From contig OZ023269.1 in assembly GCA_964006375.1 (NCBI GenBank), positions 5,644,501-5,708,500 of the forward strand: a stretch of DNA of 64,000 nucleotides, written 5' to 3'. The notes beneath the pieces were generated by a model. The model saw only the letters and a program-made list of their open reading frames with translations, ran no database searches and had not been told where the DNA came from. The first letter of the stretch is position 1. Every line of letters begins with the position of its first letter. This document shows positions 34,659 to 51,107 of this stretch, one piece after another. Source of the stretch: Tillus elongatus (lineage: Eukaryota > Arthropoda > Insecta > Coleoptera > Cleridae). Made by a program: the position numbers and the translations under genes.

Positions 34659-36484
34659 TTTTATTTCAACAACACACCACGAGGGCTTACAGCCTAAATA
34701 CTATCGTACCGTGGGTGTTAACAAGGAGGAAAGAGGCAACTTGTTAATTCTGGACTTGAAGGTTTGGAGGTGCGGGGGAGAAGGAGAAACATGTGCCGGC
34801 AAGAAATTCCACAACTTTGAAGTCCTCGGGACAACAGAGCGGGCATAAAAAGATGTTCTATGTCTGGTGACCTGGACAGTAAAACAGTGCAATCGCTCTG
34901 TTCCCCTGGTAGATCTGTTGGGGGCAGCAGGTGGAGAAATTATGGAAGAAAGCTCCTCTGAGCAGTGCCCGTGCAGATATCTATAAAAGAGAGAGAGAGG
35001 TCACCAACGGCACGTCGGTGGGCAAGGAATGGCAGCTTTTGGGTGAGGGTAGGGACACCGATGAGACGTATAGCTCTTTTCTGAATGTAGTCCAGGATAG
35101 CGAGTGTAGAAGCGGCAGCAGCACCCCAGATGTGGGAGCAGTATTCGAGGTTTGGTCTTATTTGTGAAGTATATAAGGTATAGAGATTAGCTGGTGAAAA
35201 GTATTTGCGAGCCCGGAAGAGGAAACCTAATTTCTTAGCAGGCGCTTCTGCAATTGATGTGACATGTTGATGCCAATTCAAATTGCGATCCACAGAAATC
35301 CCAACAAGTGAAAAGGACTCATTACTTTGAATAACTTGGTTGTTCATTGTGATGGGTCTAGGGCTTGTGTATCTCTTATGAGAAAGAAAGCAAGACTGTG
35401 ATTGGGTGGGGTTGAATTGTACAAGATTTCTACTTCCCCAGTCTAATATTTTTTGGAGATCCACGGAGACAGAACCCTCCATGAGTCTGCGATCCTCATC
35501 TAATTGGGCTAAAAAGACAGGCTTAGAATATTGTTGATTTGAGTGGAGGCTGCTGTCGTCCGCGTAACTGTGAACTGGGTTGGATGTGCTAGAGAGGAGG
35601 TCATTGATGTAGAGAAGAAACAAAGTAGGGGCTAAAGCTGAACCTTGAGGAACTCCTGCATTAATTGGATACATTCTAGAGGAATGGCCATCCACGACAA
35701 CAAAAATGCTTCGGTTGGAGAGGAAATTTGCTGTCCAGGTACAGAGTGTTGGTGGTAGGCCATAGGCCGGAAGTTTATTAAGCAGCGTTGCGTGCCAGAC
35801 CTGGTCGAATGCTTTGGATACATATCCAAAGCATTAGCTCTAGACATCTAGAGCGACAATCTGGGATTCACCGTGTAGTTTCATAGACTTGTTCCAAGAA
35901 TGGGTGACAAAGGAAAGGAGGTCGGCAGTTGATCTGCGCTGATGGAATCCATATTGTCTGTCGTCGATTAGACTGTGTTTTTCAAGAAATTTTAGTAATT
36001 CGGTGTTTATATACTTCTCCATCACTTTAGAGGCGACTTAAAGGAGAGAAATAGGCCTGTAGTTGCTAGGAAACGCTTTGGATCCTTTCCTGGGGACGGG
36101 TTGTACTCGAGCAGTTTTCCAGTTACTAGGGAATATGCCTCTATTGTAAGATGTCTGAAACAGACGAGTCAGGGCAGGAGCAAGTTCTGGTGAGCATTTT
36201 TTGAGAACAATTGCTGGGATCTCGTCAAGGCCAGAGGCTTTCCTGGTATTAAGAGAAGAGAGCATCTTTCGTACCTTTTTAGTTTTGAAAATGATATCCG
36301 TCATTTTATGCGCGACATTGGGGACTGTTGGTGGTTGAACATTTGGAGGTGGGTTGAGAGTAGAACTGCCGGCGAACAACGAGGCAAAAAGTACAGCCTT
36401 GCCCAGGGCTGTAGAAACAATTTCATCCCCTGAGACAAGAGATGGGAACGTGCTCTTGCAGAAATTATTCCCAATAGATTTAGC
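34659..36484 (-). pseudogene. LINE alpha, RT to 3' end
   Basis: Minus-strand frames cover KTKKVRKMLSSLNTRKASGL (RT start), ARVQPVPRKGSKAFPSNYRP, RQYGFHQRRSTADLLSF, INAGVPQGSALAPTLFLLYI, HSYADDSSLHSN (intact catalytic YADD) and the full tail, ending GTTGTTGAAATAAAAAAAAA at 34659. The open 251-codon frame 34940-35695 is the best-preserved palm-to-thumb segment of the family. Breaks: a frame change at about 36040, and a 28-base scrambled inverted insertion at 35820-35847 that ruins the strand with the first catalytic aspartate. The 5' truncation is at 36484, within the linker (AKSIGNN). Confidence 0.88.
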
Positions 36485-37689
36485 ATGGTTGGTAGGGTGT
36501 AAGACATACAAATAAAATTCAAGATAAGATAAAATAAATTTATTGACAATTATCACAGTTATATAATATAGTTAGCTCCAATCAACAAATCTCAATAAAT
36601 GATGAAGAAAATGAATTAATGCTAAATTAAATCTGAATACTGTTTAGGTGAGTTGTGGAGCGGTACTTTTAGTTTTCATACAAACGGTGTTACAGATAAA
36701 TAATGTGCTTAGCTTTGATGTTGATTCGAACTGCTGCCCTGGAGGTGACAGGATGCTGGATGCTGTAGGGGCTCCCACTGTGCCGGTGTCTGCGGAGGAG
36801 CTAGAGTAGGCTTCCTTATGCCGACAGCTTGACGATGGTCATAATTATAGCTCCTCAGGAATGATGCCAGGTGTTTTTGTTTACAGGAACGTATAAGGTG
36901 GAGGACCCCAGAACAGGCGTTCCCGGTAGGTAGTTGTCCAGGCCATGGATGCACGCAGAAGGGGTCTCCTAGTAATGGTGATGGATTCCCATGGAACGGG
37001 TCCCTCAATAACGGTGATGGATTCCCATGATAACAGTGATGGGTTCCATAATAACGGGGCGATCTTGGCTGGCATGCTGCTTTTTCCCGCTTCGACTAAT
37101 TACGTCTTTGCATCTTGTTATGTTAAAGTTTTACAAGAGAAGAAGGCTGTTACACATGGGGAGTTCGCTTATAAAGAGCTTATCTGGCGAAGTATTTGAG
37201 TAACCGAGTGACCACGTTGGATGTTAGGCGCGTCCTCATCGAGTCTTACTGCGGTATAACCATTGACCACGAAATGCGTATCTCGGATCACTGACTGTGA
37301 CGTCACTAGGGAAAGTCAGACCCTGACGTCACTGAAGGGACTGATTCAGAATCTTTATAGTACGGAAAGAAAAGGTGTTGACGCGTGTGACATGTTACAT
37401 ACTTATTGGGTAATCTAGCTATGAGTTCGGATTCAAACCACTCCAAGTAAGTAGAGGAAAACAGGAAAAAGGAGGCTGATGAAGAATGGGGATAACTTTT
37501 GGAAACCTGGAAAGCATTCACTCGATGATATAAATCACAAAATGTGGCTTGGTATAATGAAAAGTGCCAGACTTGATCAGTTATTCCGCGAGAACTTTTT
37601 TTTTCTGGAAAACCGTAGTTGTTTCCTTCAAAAGGACTACAGTATCTACGAATACCAAATTTAAAATTTATAGCTTCATATAAAAAAAC
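36485..37689. other. Unassigned sequence with short tandem repeats
   Basis: No gene recognised. Around 36975-37060 the phrase GGTGATGGATTCCCATG recurs, with variants GTGATGGGTTCC and AATAACGG. A TGACGTCACT pair occurs at about 37299 and 37325. More GC-rich than its surroundings from 36720 to 37060. It may be the regulatory end of an unidentified retroelement. Confidence 0.35.
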
Positions 37690-39017
<1,328 letters not shown>

Positions 39018-39100
39018 ATATATATATATATGAAGAAATTTTTTCAAAATTCAAAAGTCGCGATCTCCTCATTAGTGATTTTTTTAAAGCAAATTCACTA
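39018..39100 (+). mobile_element. TA-core element, 3' end fragment
   Basis: Short (TA)n, GAAGAAATTTTTTCAAAATT, AAGTCGCGATCTCCTCATTA and the terminal AAATTCACTA at 39100. It repeats the 3' end of the complete copy 450 bp upstream, on the other side of the mariner palindrome. Confidence 0.8.
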
Positions 39101-39819
39101 ATTACAACAAACACAAGTGAGCGTAATAAAACCGAACAGGCTTGTGACATTTATTTACTTTTATATACATATAAACTTAAATATATATTTTCTTTACCAA
39201 CCCCTTTGTTCTGTCAAAAGAATCATACATTATGTTTTTGATCTAAGTTGACGTCATTCCAAGATATGAAACATGCTGGGGTCAGATAAAGTATATGTAA
39301 ACTACGAGAGGAATTGAAAATATAGGATATTTTCCGATCTTTTCCTACATATGAAATCGAGTTCAACATCAGACGATCTTCTTGACTTTGCCCACTACTT
39401 CCTTTTATAAGAGAAACCGGCAAGCTCATTTACTTTCAATTCAGCAAATCTGCTACTGAAACAGAATATTTTATCTTTCATTTTGTTATTGTTAAGAAAT
39501 ATTTACTCACCACTCATTTTTATACGTTTTTTTAATTGGAACAGTTCTGAATATGTAGCCACAGATAAATATTCATATTTGTCCATGAACTAAAGAAGTA
39601 CCTACACATCAAATTACGGTAGCAAATTTTCATAAAAATATAACTTATGAGAACAAACATGCCGTAGAATTAACTAAATAACAAATATGTGTAAGTGCCT
39701 AACCAAAAATATCTTAACCAAAAAATATACCGTACGTTTCAAAAGTAAGGACTGAATTATTCAACTTGTTATTAATAACTTGTAAAAGAAATTCTGAAAG
39801 GGGCCAGCTTATCTTTTAT
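39101..39819. other. Unassigned sequence
   Basis: No gene or known repeat recognised. Confidence 0.5.
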
Positions 39820-39994
39820 TATTATAAGAAGTAGGCAGTTTGAGGCCTTAGTGTTCATTTCCTTCCCAATCTTCTTAACCCCTTGAAAATCGCTCCAAAG
39901 CAAGAGCCGAAACGTCGAGTTTTAATAAATTCGGGACGCGGTTCAACCCGAGAACCAAGTATAACTCAGACTAATGACCGCGGATACCTTTATA

Positions 39995-40003
<9 letters not shown>
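39820..40003 (+). repeat. PLE-like terminus with one minisatellite unit
   Basis: Shares AAGTAGGCAGTTTGAGGCC with the 70-bp array at 46.7-47.2 kb, and TTCGGGACGCGGTTCAACCC plus GAGAACCAAGTAT with 47255-47290. Between them lies CCTTGAAAATCGCTC, a loop, then GAGCCGAAACGTCGAG. That is a stem-loop followed by GAAACGTC, like a hammerhead whose CUGANGA has decayed to CTTGAAAA. (TA)n follows at about 40004-40067. Confidence 0.55.
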
Positions 40004-40073
<70 letters not shown>

Positions 40074-40248
40074 GTTGAACGTGAAGCATCTGTGGGTGTT
40101 TCAAATATAAGATTATGAGGAACTCTTAACTCCCGCCCAAAAACCACGCTGGCTGGGGTATATCCGGTAGTCTCATATACGGCCCAGCGGTATGCCGGGA
40201 CAAATAGTGGAATGTGCCTGTCCTAATCCATTTGGTGTTCATTGACAA

Positions 40249-40298
<50 letters not shown>

Positions 40299-40303
40299 AA
40301 ACA

Positions 40304-40656
<353 letters not shown>

Positions 40657-41506
40657 CTTTTTTTTAGTATAAAGTAAAAGTAACTCACTATTTTAAATAA
40701 GAGTTAAGCAACATGGAAATTGAAAAAATTTATATCAGTCTTTTATTTAACAATCTCGAAAATTAATTACGTTGAACTTTTCTGTTTCGAAAGGCAAATG
40801 CTTCGCCACAGTTGTATATAAAGTGCCGCGAGTGAAGCTTAGAAAGTGAAAAGTCTCAAAAGTGACATTATATTGATGTTATAATTTCACAAGAATCTGA
40901 CAAATTATTGAAAATACAGAAAATGGCAATAAAAATGTCTGATGCATTAAAATTTACCAGTGTATATATTTTTAAAACGAATAAAAGTCTGGGGCGTGCC
41001 ATATTTCATAATACAAAGTCTATATGCTATCGGATATGACCCGACAATTTATTCTTGGTGAGATTCCTACATATTTTAGTAGAATCTACGAGCGGCAAGC
41101 GAAGCTTTCCTGTTTTCCTCATGACATCTGTCATGAGAGACTCTGTTTGAAACTTGACGACTCTCACACTCAACTTCTGTGAAATACTGTAGCGCTGGAA
41201 TGTGCTCCGCGGTTCCCACTTACCGTTTCAACGTCTGCCCTTTTGCCTGCTCTCGTCGATACATTTTAATTTTACTTCATGTGAAGAAAAATCCCTGGAT
41301 TTATAAAAACATTGTCGTTTCGAGATGTTCCTGATTACTCTCCCACGTTCTTTCTATAACGTACTCTACCAAATGAAAAAATATTTGATAGCCTCCCCAT
41401 GTCTTATGTTACCACTTACAAACATGTTTTATGTAATTTATTTCACCGCTTTATTCCAATTTTGCAGCAATGGAAGGAAAAGCCTGCACGCAGCAAATGA
41501 TATATA
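40657..41506. other. Unassigned sequence
   Basis: No gene recognised up to the mariner terminus. The TA before the element is at 41505-41506. Confidence 0.5.
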
Positions 41507-44640
<3,134 letters not shown>

Positions 44641-45427
44641 GTTCGTCCGCGGCCTTGCCGCCCCGATAGCACTGCAACCTTTGGTTGATTATGCATACCC
44701 CTAGTCTTACTCCACCCATTCCAAAATCACTGTGCCTTGAACTAGTCTGCACAGCGATTGGTAGGGTGAAGTTTTATATTGCTCTGTCTCCGGTCTAGGC
44801 TATCCGTAGATCAGTTATCTTTTGCGGTCCAGAGCATTACACTCGCACAAGATGTTCTGGGCTGATTTCTTCCCCTCGCCGCAGGGTGCATGCGAGGTCC
44901 TCTTCGAACCGCCCCATTTTATGCAGGTGTTTCTTGAAGGCCATGTGTCCCGTCAAGAGACCTGTTGTGTTTCTGAGCAGTCCTCTGCTAAGATTTTGCA
45001 GCTCCACAGCTCTCTTTGAACTGGGTTCGTCAATTATTGACTTCCCATGTCTGAGCCCTGGCAGTACACCTTGTGTTGATTTCTGACCCAGGACTTAATG
45101 GCTCCCCTGGCAGTGCTCTTTGTCAACGCCCAGACTCGGTTCTGGTCCCATAAATGGTTCTGCTGATCCCCTCTTCGCGAAACTGTCAGCTTCTTCATCG
45201 CCTTTGACCCCCGAGTGACCCGGCACCCAGATGAGGGTCACCTCATTCTGCCCAGCCAGGTCGCTCATCTCGTCTCGGCACTCACTCACCAGCCAGGAAT
45301 TTACCCGTGGGCTACTTAGTGCCTTAAGGGCTGCCTGGATGTCTATGGCTATGAGGATCCGCTTGTTGGTGTAGCCCCTCCTCTTGTTTTCCCGCACACA
45401 GTGCAGGATGGCGTACATTTCGGGCAT
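44641..45427 (-). pseudogene. LINE C-terminal RNase H and zinc-knuckle region
   Basis: Minus strand: MPEMYAILHCVRENKRRGYT, IAIDIQAALKALSSPRVNSW and VTLIWVPGHSGVKGDEEADS. These are the RNase H motifs preceding the family C terminus, including the GH..V.GNE/DEADxxAK signature with its catalytic H and D. After a stop at 45095, the in-frame continuation LLTGHMAFKKHLHKMGRFEE and RGEEISPEHLVRV matches the C-terminal tail found after RNase H in I/R1/jockey-type LINEs. The RT part is missing: 5' truncation at 45427 onto a mariner. The role of RNase H is removal of the RNA template strand. Distinct from LINEs alpha and beta, which show no RNase H here. Confidence 0.82.
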
Positions 45428-45429
45428 TG

Positions 45430-46160
45430 GCCGATACGAATGTAAACGATGTTTATACTGCGCTCAAAAATTTCAGGATCAATTTGCTCCGCTTCAGCAC
45501 GAATTCTTTGCTGTAGCTTGTCTAAATTATTTGGTCTGTTAAAATAAACTTTCAATTTTAAATAGCACCACAGCAAAAATCCGAGGGAGTCAACTCTGGG
45601 CAACGCGGTGGCCACTCAATTGCTCCTCGACGCCTTATCCAAATTTCAAGAAATGTGTCATCTAGATATTGACGGACGTGAGGCCGGTCTTTCTGAAAGC
45701 AACTATCTTGATGGGGTACACCTGCCTCGTGATTATTTGTAAAAATTGCCGCTAGAACTGGCACTAAATCTAATCGCAAGAAATTTGAGTAACGTGCTGC
45801 TGTAAGATTTCCTTGTAAAAAGTATGGCCCTATCAAACGCCGTCCGATTATTCTTGTCCATACATTTACTTTGCCATGACGTTGACTATGGGAGTCTTGA
45901 GTGTGGTGAGGATTTTCCTGTCACCAATATCTTGAGTTGTTACAATTTACTGTCCCCCTCAGGCAAAAACTGGCTTCATCAGAAAAGGGAAAGTTATAAA
46001 TAAAATTGCGATCTTCATAGGAGCGTAACATTAATTGTTCACAAAACTGCAAACGGCGGTTTGTATCATCATCGTCTAACTTGCGTATATATTGCATTTT
46101 CTAAGGATGATACTTCTCTTCTTTGAATAGTTTTATCACTTAAGACTACGGTTTTATTTA
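45430..46160 (-). pseudogene. Mariner-like transposase remnant
   Basis: Minus-strand fragments in order: NFIYNFPFSDEASFCLRGTV (D1), KVNVWTRIIGRRLIGPYFLQ, AGVPHQDSCFQKDRPHVRQY (the D2 region, where the usual HDGAP has become HQDSC), DDTFLEIWIRRRGAIEWPPR and CPELTPSDFCC (D3 changed from SPDLTPLDFF). Several stops and frameshifts. It is cut at 45430 by the LINE RNase H fragment. Confidence 0.75.
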
Positions 46161-46233
46161 GAATGCCTTCTAGAATGGTGAGGATTTTCTTTAGATTCGA
46201 GCAGTATAACCAATCTGACTTCTTCACATACTC

Positions 46234-46716
46234 GTGAGTTTGGGAGTTTTTATCAGATTTAACAGTTTTTGCTCTGTTGTGAATACAGTTTTAATATTAT
46301 GGGTTCTAAAAATTCTGCTGATTTTGTCGGTGGTAAAAACGCTGTGTGTTGTTGTGTGGACTATTTGTTCTTGTTGTGGTGTAGTGGTTTATTGTTGTTT
46401 AAATAAGAAAGATTATGGTCTTCGCCTTCCGACTACTTGGAAACCTATTATATCTTCTTTACAAACACACAAAAAGAAAATAAATTCCACAGACAATTTA
46501 ACTACCCTATTATCTGCCTCAACAAATGCCGGTGACCCTCTTAATCCTCCTCATCCTCTAAAAACCGTGACCAAAGCCCCCCACTTAAATTACGGTGACC
46601 CCACTACTTTCACTGATAACGAAGCAGGTAGACGGAACGACATATATAAGACAAGACTTGCAACGAACTGCCAGATCTGTCTGAGGCCTAGGATTGAACA
46701 CACTGAGACCTCATAG
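46234..46716 (+). other. 160-codon open frame beside the minisatellite, unknown
   Basis: Not recognised. The predicted product has a hydrophobic stretch (residues about 12-50: LILWVLKILLILSVV, VVWTICSCCGVVVYCC), then a polar part with LRLPTTWKPIISSLQTHKKK and a terminal CQICLRPRIEHTETS. An overlapping frame starts MGSKNSADFVGGKNA at about 46300. Its adjacency to the 70-bp array and a PLE-like end suggests mobile-element origin, but the frame could be fortuitous. Confidence 0.3.
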
Positions 46717-46737
46717 ACGATCTCTGGCGAGATTTGG

Positions 46738-47212
46738 GGAGTAGGCAGATTGAGGACCCGTAATCGAGCTACAACAACCCAACCCACCTTTGTCCACCGC
46801 TCGAAGGAGTAGGCAGATTGAGGCCTTAGAGTGTCCTTACATATTTCCTTTACACACCTTTGTCCACCGCTCGAAGGAGTAGGCAGATTGAGGCCTTAGA
46901 GTGTCTTTACATATTTCCTTTACCCAGCTTTGTCCACCACTCTAAGGAGTAGGTAGATTGAGGCCTTAGAGTGTCCTTGCATATTTCCTTTACCCACTTA
47001 TGTCCACCACTCTAAGGAGTATGCAGTTTGAGGCCTTAGAGTGTCCTTACATATTTCCTTTACCCACCTTCGTCCACCACTCTAAGGAGTAGGCAGATTG
47101 AGGCCTTAAAGTGTCCTCACATATTTCCTTTACCCACCTTTGTCCACCACTCTAATGAGTAGGCACACTGAGAGGCCTTAGAGTGTCCTTACATATTTCC
47201 TTTACCTCTTAA
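46738..47212 (+). repeat. 70-bp-period minisatellite, about 6.5 units
   Basis: The marker GAGTAGGCAGATTGAGGCC recurs at 46738, 46806, 46876, 46946, 47016, 47086 and 47156. Spacing is exactly 70 after the first interval of 68. Each unit includes GTGTCCTTACATATTTCC and GTCCACC(A/G)CTC. The last unit runs into the PLE-like terminus at 47213. A single unit accompanies the related terminus at 39820. Exact period with few substitutions implies recent tandem amplification. Confidence 0.92.
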
Positions 47213-47321
47213 ATATGGCTCCAAAACAGGAGCGTAAACGGCGAGTTTTCATAAATTCTGGACGCGGTTCAACCCGAGAACCAAGTATGTCTCATATTAA
47301 AGACCGCGGAAATCTTTCTGA

Positions 47322-47328
<7 letters not shown>
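47213..47328 (+). repeat. PLE-like terminus, second copy
   Basis: AATATGGCTCCAAAACAGG, GCGTAAACGGCGAGTTTTCA, TGGACGCGGTTCAACCCG, AGAACCAAGTATG and GACCGCGG are shared with 39890-39990. GAAACGTCGAG has become TAAACGGCGAG, so the hammerhead-like 3' core is lost. It leads directly into (TA)n at 47329-47401, as its relative does. Confidence 0.65.
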
Positions 47329-47401
<73 letters not shown>

Positions 47402-47406
<5 letters not shown>

Positions 47407-49450
47407 CATGCACAGACATGGCTATGTATTAAAAAAATGTTTTAAAATAAACACATACCTGGAAGTAAAAATCCAATTTATTGTCCTAGCTATAGTCAGA
47501 CACAGGTGGTAAATTGCAGCCTTTTATCCTACTGAACCTACAAATTAAAAACAATTAAATATAAATATATTCGTCAATGAATAGATTTTGACATAGTTTA
47601 AATTTATTTGGTAAGGCATAAAAAACATTTTGTATCAGAAAACATTGAACAATTAAACTCACAATGAATGAACTGCTTAACAAAATACAAAGTGATATAA
47701 ACCCGGTATAGACAGCTACAAACACAAACAAGCTGGTAAAAGACCAAATTTATAAACTGTCTTCGACAGAACAAAGTGAATTTAAATAAGAATGTGATTA
47801 GGGATTTTAACAAAATGTGTTAATATGTATAGAAAATAAGTAAAAATTTGTTAATTATCAATTAGGGAAACTATGTGTTAGTAATTATTCTAGAAAAATA
47901 AGGTTTAATGTGTTAATGAATGATAGGTTATAAATTTTAAAACAAACACAATTTGACTTACATGTATAAAATCGGGATATTGAATTATATGCAGGAAATG
48001 ACTTTCTTTTGACTAATGTAGTTAAATCATGTTATTGGCTTATCTGAAAACAGAAAATGGTGATTGGCAAATAAAAAGTTTAAATGAAAATTAACAACTG
48101 TGATTCGAAGTTAGAAAACAAAAGATAAAAATTAGAACTTCCGGGAGGAAGAACGAGAGAATGGGGAAGAAGACGCTGGTAGAAAGGAGAAGTTAGTAGA
48201 TTGCAGCAATAGAAAATGTTCAAAAAAGTGAATATAAATGATTAAAAACCAGTGTGAAAGTATTTTATAGGTTATACCTACCAGTAAACAGCTATACAAC
48301 AACTCCAATCAAGAATACTCGTACATAAATTGAGTAAGAACAGTGAACAAGCTAGAAGACGCCAAGTAAACAAAAGGTAATGCATCAATAATTGTTAAAG
48401 TGTATTATTTCTACAAAACAAGAAATGAACCTCTAAGTTTTTATAAAAGAATAATATTTCAACGTCAATCCAAGAAGTTAAATGTCATTTGCAAAGGCAA
48501 TCATACCAAAAGAAGAACTAAATATAAAATATTTATGAAGTACTTGTAAGAGTCACCAGAGGGCGATAAGTAAACGTAAGAAATTCAACCTTATTTCCTC
48601 CATTTTAATATTTTCGTTGCCAAGCAACAAAATTCACCTGAAACGACGTTACCATGGTGATAAATAAATGCCAATGAAACTATTCAGATCCGTCATAGCA
48701 AGTCATAACATTTTTTAAACAAAGCATTGGAAATAAAATTCTCAATAATAAGTCATAATTGCATTAATAAAGCTGGCATATTTGTATGTTAAAATTAGTA
48801 ATATACGAGATCCCAAGTAAGAATTTAAATTTGTAAAATTAAGTCAATAACCAAACAAAAAGCTTTTTGATAAAAATAATAATAATAATAAATATTTTAA
48901 AAACAATTTCAAATTATATATTGCTCATTATTTTATTTTCTGTAAATGTCACACATATCTGTCCATTGACCAATTAATCCTCTAGCCGTATATAAAAAGT
49001 TCAGCAAATATAATATATATGCACCAAGAGTAAGAATTTTCGACATTGGTGGACCCAACTATTAAACATTCCCTGTAGGTAAGAAGAGTAACAACAAAAT
49101 AGCTGTGGCATAGTAAGTAGATCAAAAAACCAGGTAGATATTTAATTTGATAAAATTATATATGTGTATATTTTTCTTAATAAACTCATAATTTAATTCA
49201 ATATAATAAAATAAAACAAAAGGCGCCCAACAAAAACATAATAAAACAAATAACACAAATATCAACACCTATATTTAAATAAAAATACAGTAAAAATAAT
49301 AAAACCAACAAAAACTTTAATAACACATTTATTTCAATATTACAATAATCAATTTCAAAATTACAATAAAACACAATACACTATACAATACAAAAATACA
49401 ATATATAAAATCACCCTCACACCCTAACAATACATACGTACCCCCGAAAC

Positions 49451-49459
<9 letters not shown>
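47402..49459. other. Unassigned sequence, about 2 kb
   Basis: No coding, RNA or repeat signature recognised. A short (AAT)n lies near 48878-48893. This is one of the longest stretches without an identifiable mobile element and could be ordinary host intergenic or intronic DNA. Confidence 0.5.

Positions 49460-49533
<74 letters not shown>
49460..49533. repeat. (TA)n microsatellite
   Basis: Pure TA run. Flanks (CGAAACACAATA and ACAACGCAACAAAAG) match no family in the window. Confidence 0.95.
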
Positions 49534-49534
<1 letters not shown>

Positions 49535-50920
49535 CAACGCAACAAAAGAGCGTGATTTCGTAACTTATAAACACGTTGTGCCGTATTTTGTAATAGCTAT
49601 TGATCGGGAAGTTGTAATTTGGAGTAGACTGGAGTAACCTATACACGTTTATCGAATAAGATAGCAATAAGAGCGCAGCATGGTGATTTTAGACAGCAGT
49701 AATATCGGAAAGTAATATACATTCCCGGAGAGTGTTTTGGGATTCAGAAAGCAATCGTATTGTCCGATAATGTATGCTATGCTGACCTGTGCTATGAACT
49801 GAGAATTGTCTTGACGACAGTGCTAAATTGAAAATGTTGCAACTAACAGTTGGAGAAATTTGATCGAGAAAGCGGAGGCAGAAGGCAGAAACAGCGGTCG
49901 ACACTCCGTGAAAGGTCGGATGTACGATGAATAGGACAAGTGATAAATCAATTTATATTGTAATTGTATCTGTTGAGTTTCAAACGGTCGGTCGGATGGT
50001 CGAATAGTCGAACGGGCGAGACAGGGAGACCGAGACTAGATTTGCTAGGTTTGCTAGACCCGCTAGGCCGGTGGTGACGATATTGAGTACAGCGGATAGC
50101 GAGTAATACAAACAAACAATGAATATCCTGTGGGATATTGGTAAATGGATAGTAAGTTTGTGGTTGCAACAACTGATGTCCTGTCCTGTTCGACCAATAA
50201 TCCTTATAAATGGAGGCTAGCAGCTATTGAAATCATGTTGTAGAGTAATTTGGTCTATCTAATATCCGAAGAGGAAGGATGCATCCTTGTTTCTGATAAA
50301 TGTGCTCCAGTCAGTCGACGCGTGACTTATATCAATTACAATACTATGATAGGTGCTAATTTGGGGGCATTTATATAACGCCTTGGCTTCATCTGCATAC
50401 GTTCAACGCACTGTTCTAACTTGTTACTGTCATTATTTGTTTCACTTGCGTAAATTATTTCTCCGACCGGAAACCTCCACTCTAATCTACATACACAATA
50501 GAATACAAAAGTCGCTTACATGCGAATCGAAAACTATTCATCATTCGGAAACTGGAATAGGAACGCAGTGAAATTTTGCTGTTATTAGTGGTCGGTGCTT
50601 TACACTTTCTACATTGTTGCCACACAAAACTTTTTAAATACTATAGACAGCTACAGCACATTTAAATCATTTAACAAAGGGTTCGCCTAATGTCTTATGC
50701 TAAATTTAGACCAAAAATACAAACTGTTTTTAACAGCACATTTACTTTCCTGTATGGCCCACGCTTATCTCTCTAATTATTTAATGAGAAGGTCGCAAAA
50801 CTGTAGAAATCTCTCCCGTAAAAGTCCATTTATTTTTACTTTTTCTCTTAGTCAATATGTATGACTTTACTGTTCTCATTTCAGGAACATATAGAAGTGA
50901 TATGTGGAATGGAATAATAG
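49534..50920. other. Unassigned sequence, about 1.4 kb
   Basis: No gene recognised. Locally less AT-rich around 49970-50090 (GGTCGGTCGGATGGTCG). Short frames on the minus strand lack motifs. Confidence 0.5.
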
Positions 50921-51107
50921 GTAATTTTCCGTAATGATTCACGGTGATTTAATTTACAATACTTAATTAGGTAATAATGCAAAGTAATATTATGTGAAAC
51001 AGTTTAATAAGGAACCCCGGCAATAACAAATAGAAACTTAAACTCCACAAAACAACACAATTACAAACGGAACTCAACAAATAATAAAATAGACACTTAA
51101 AGATACA

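Noticed and set aside
46786..47212. 70-bp array as a CRISPR
   Set aside because: The entire 70-bp unit repeats, there are no unique spacers, and the context is eukaryotic.
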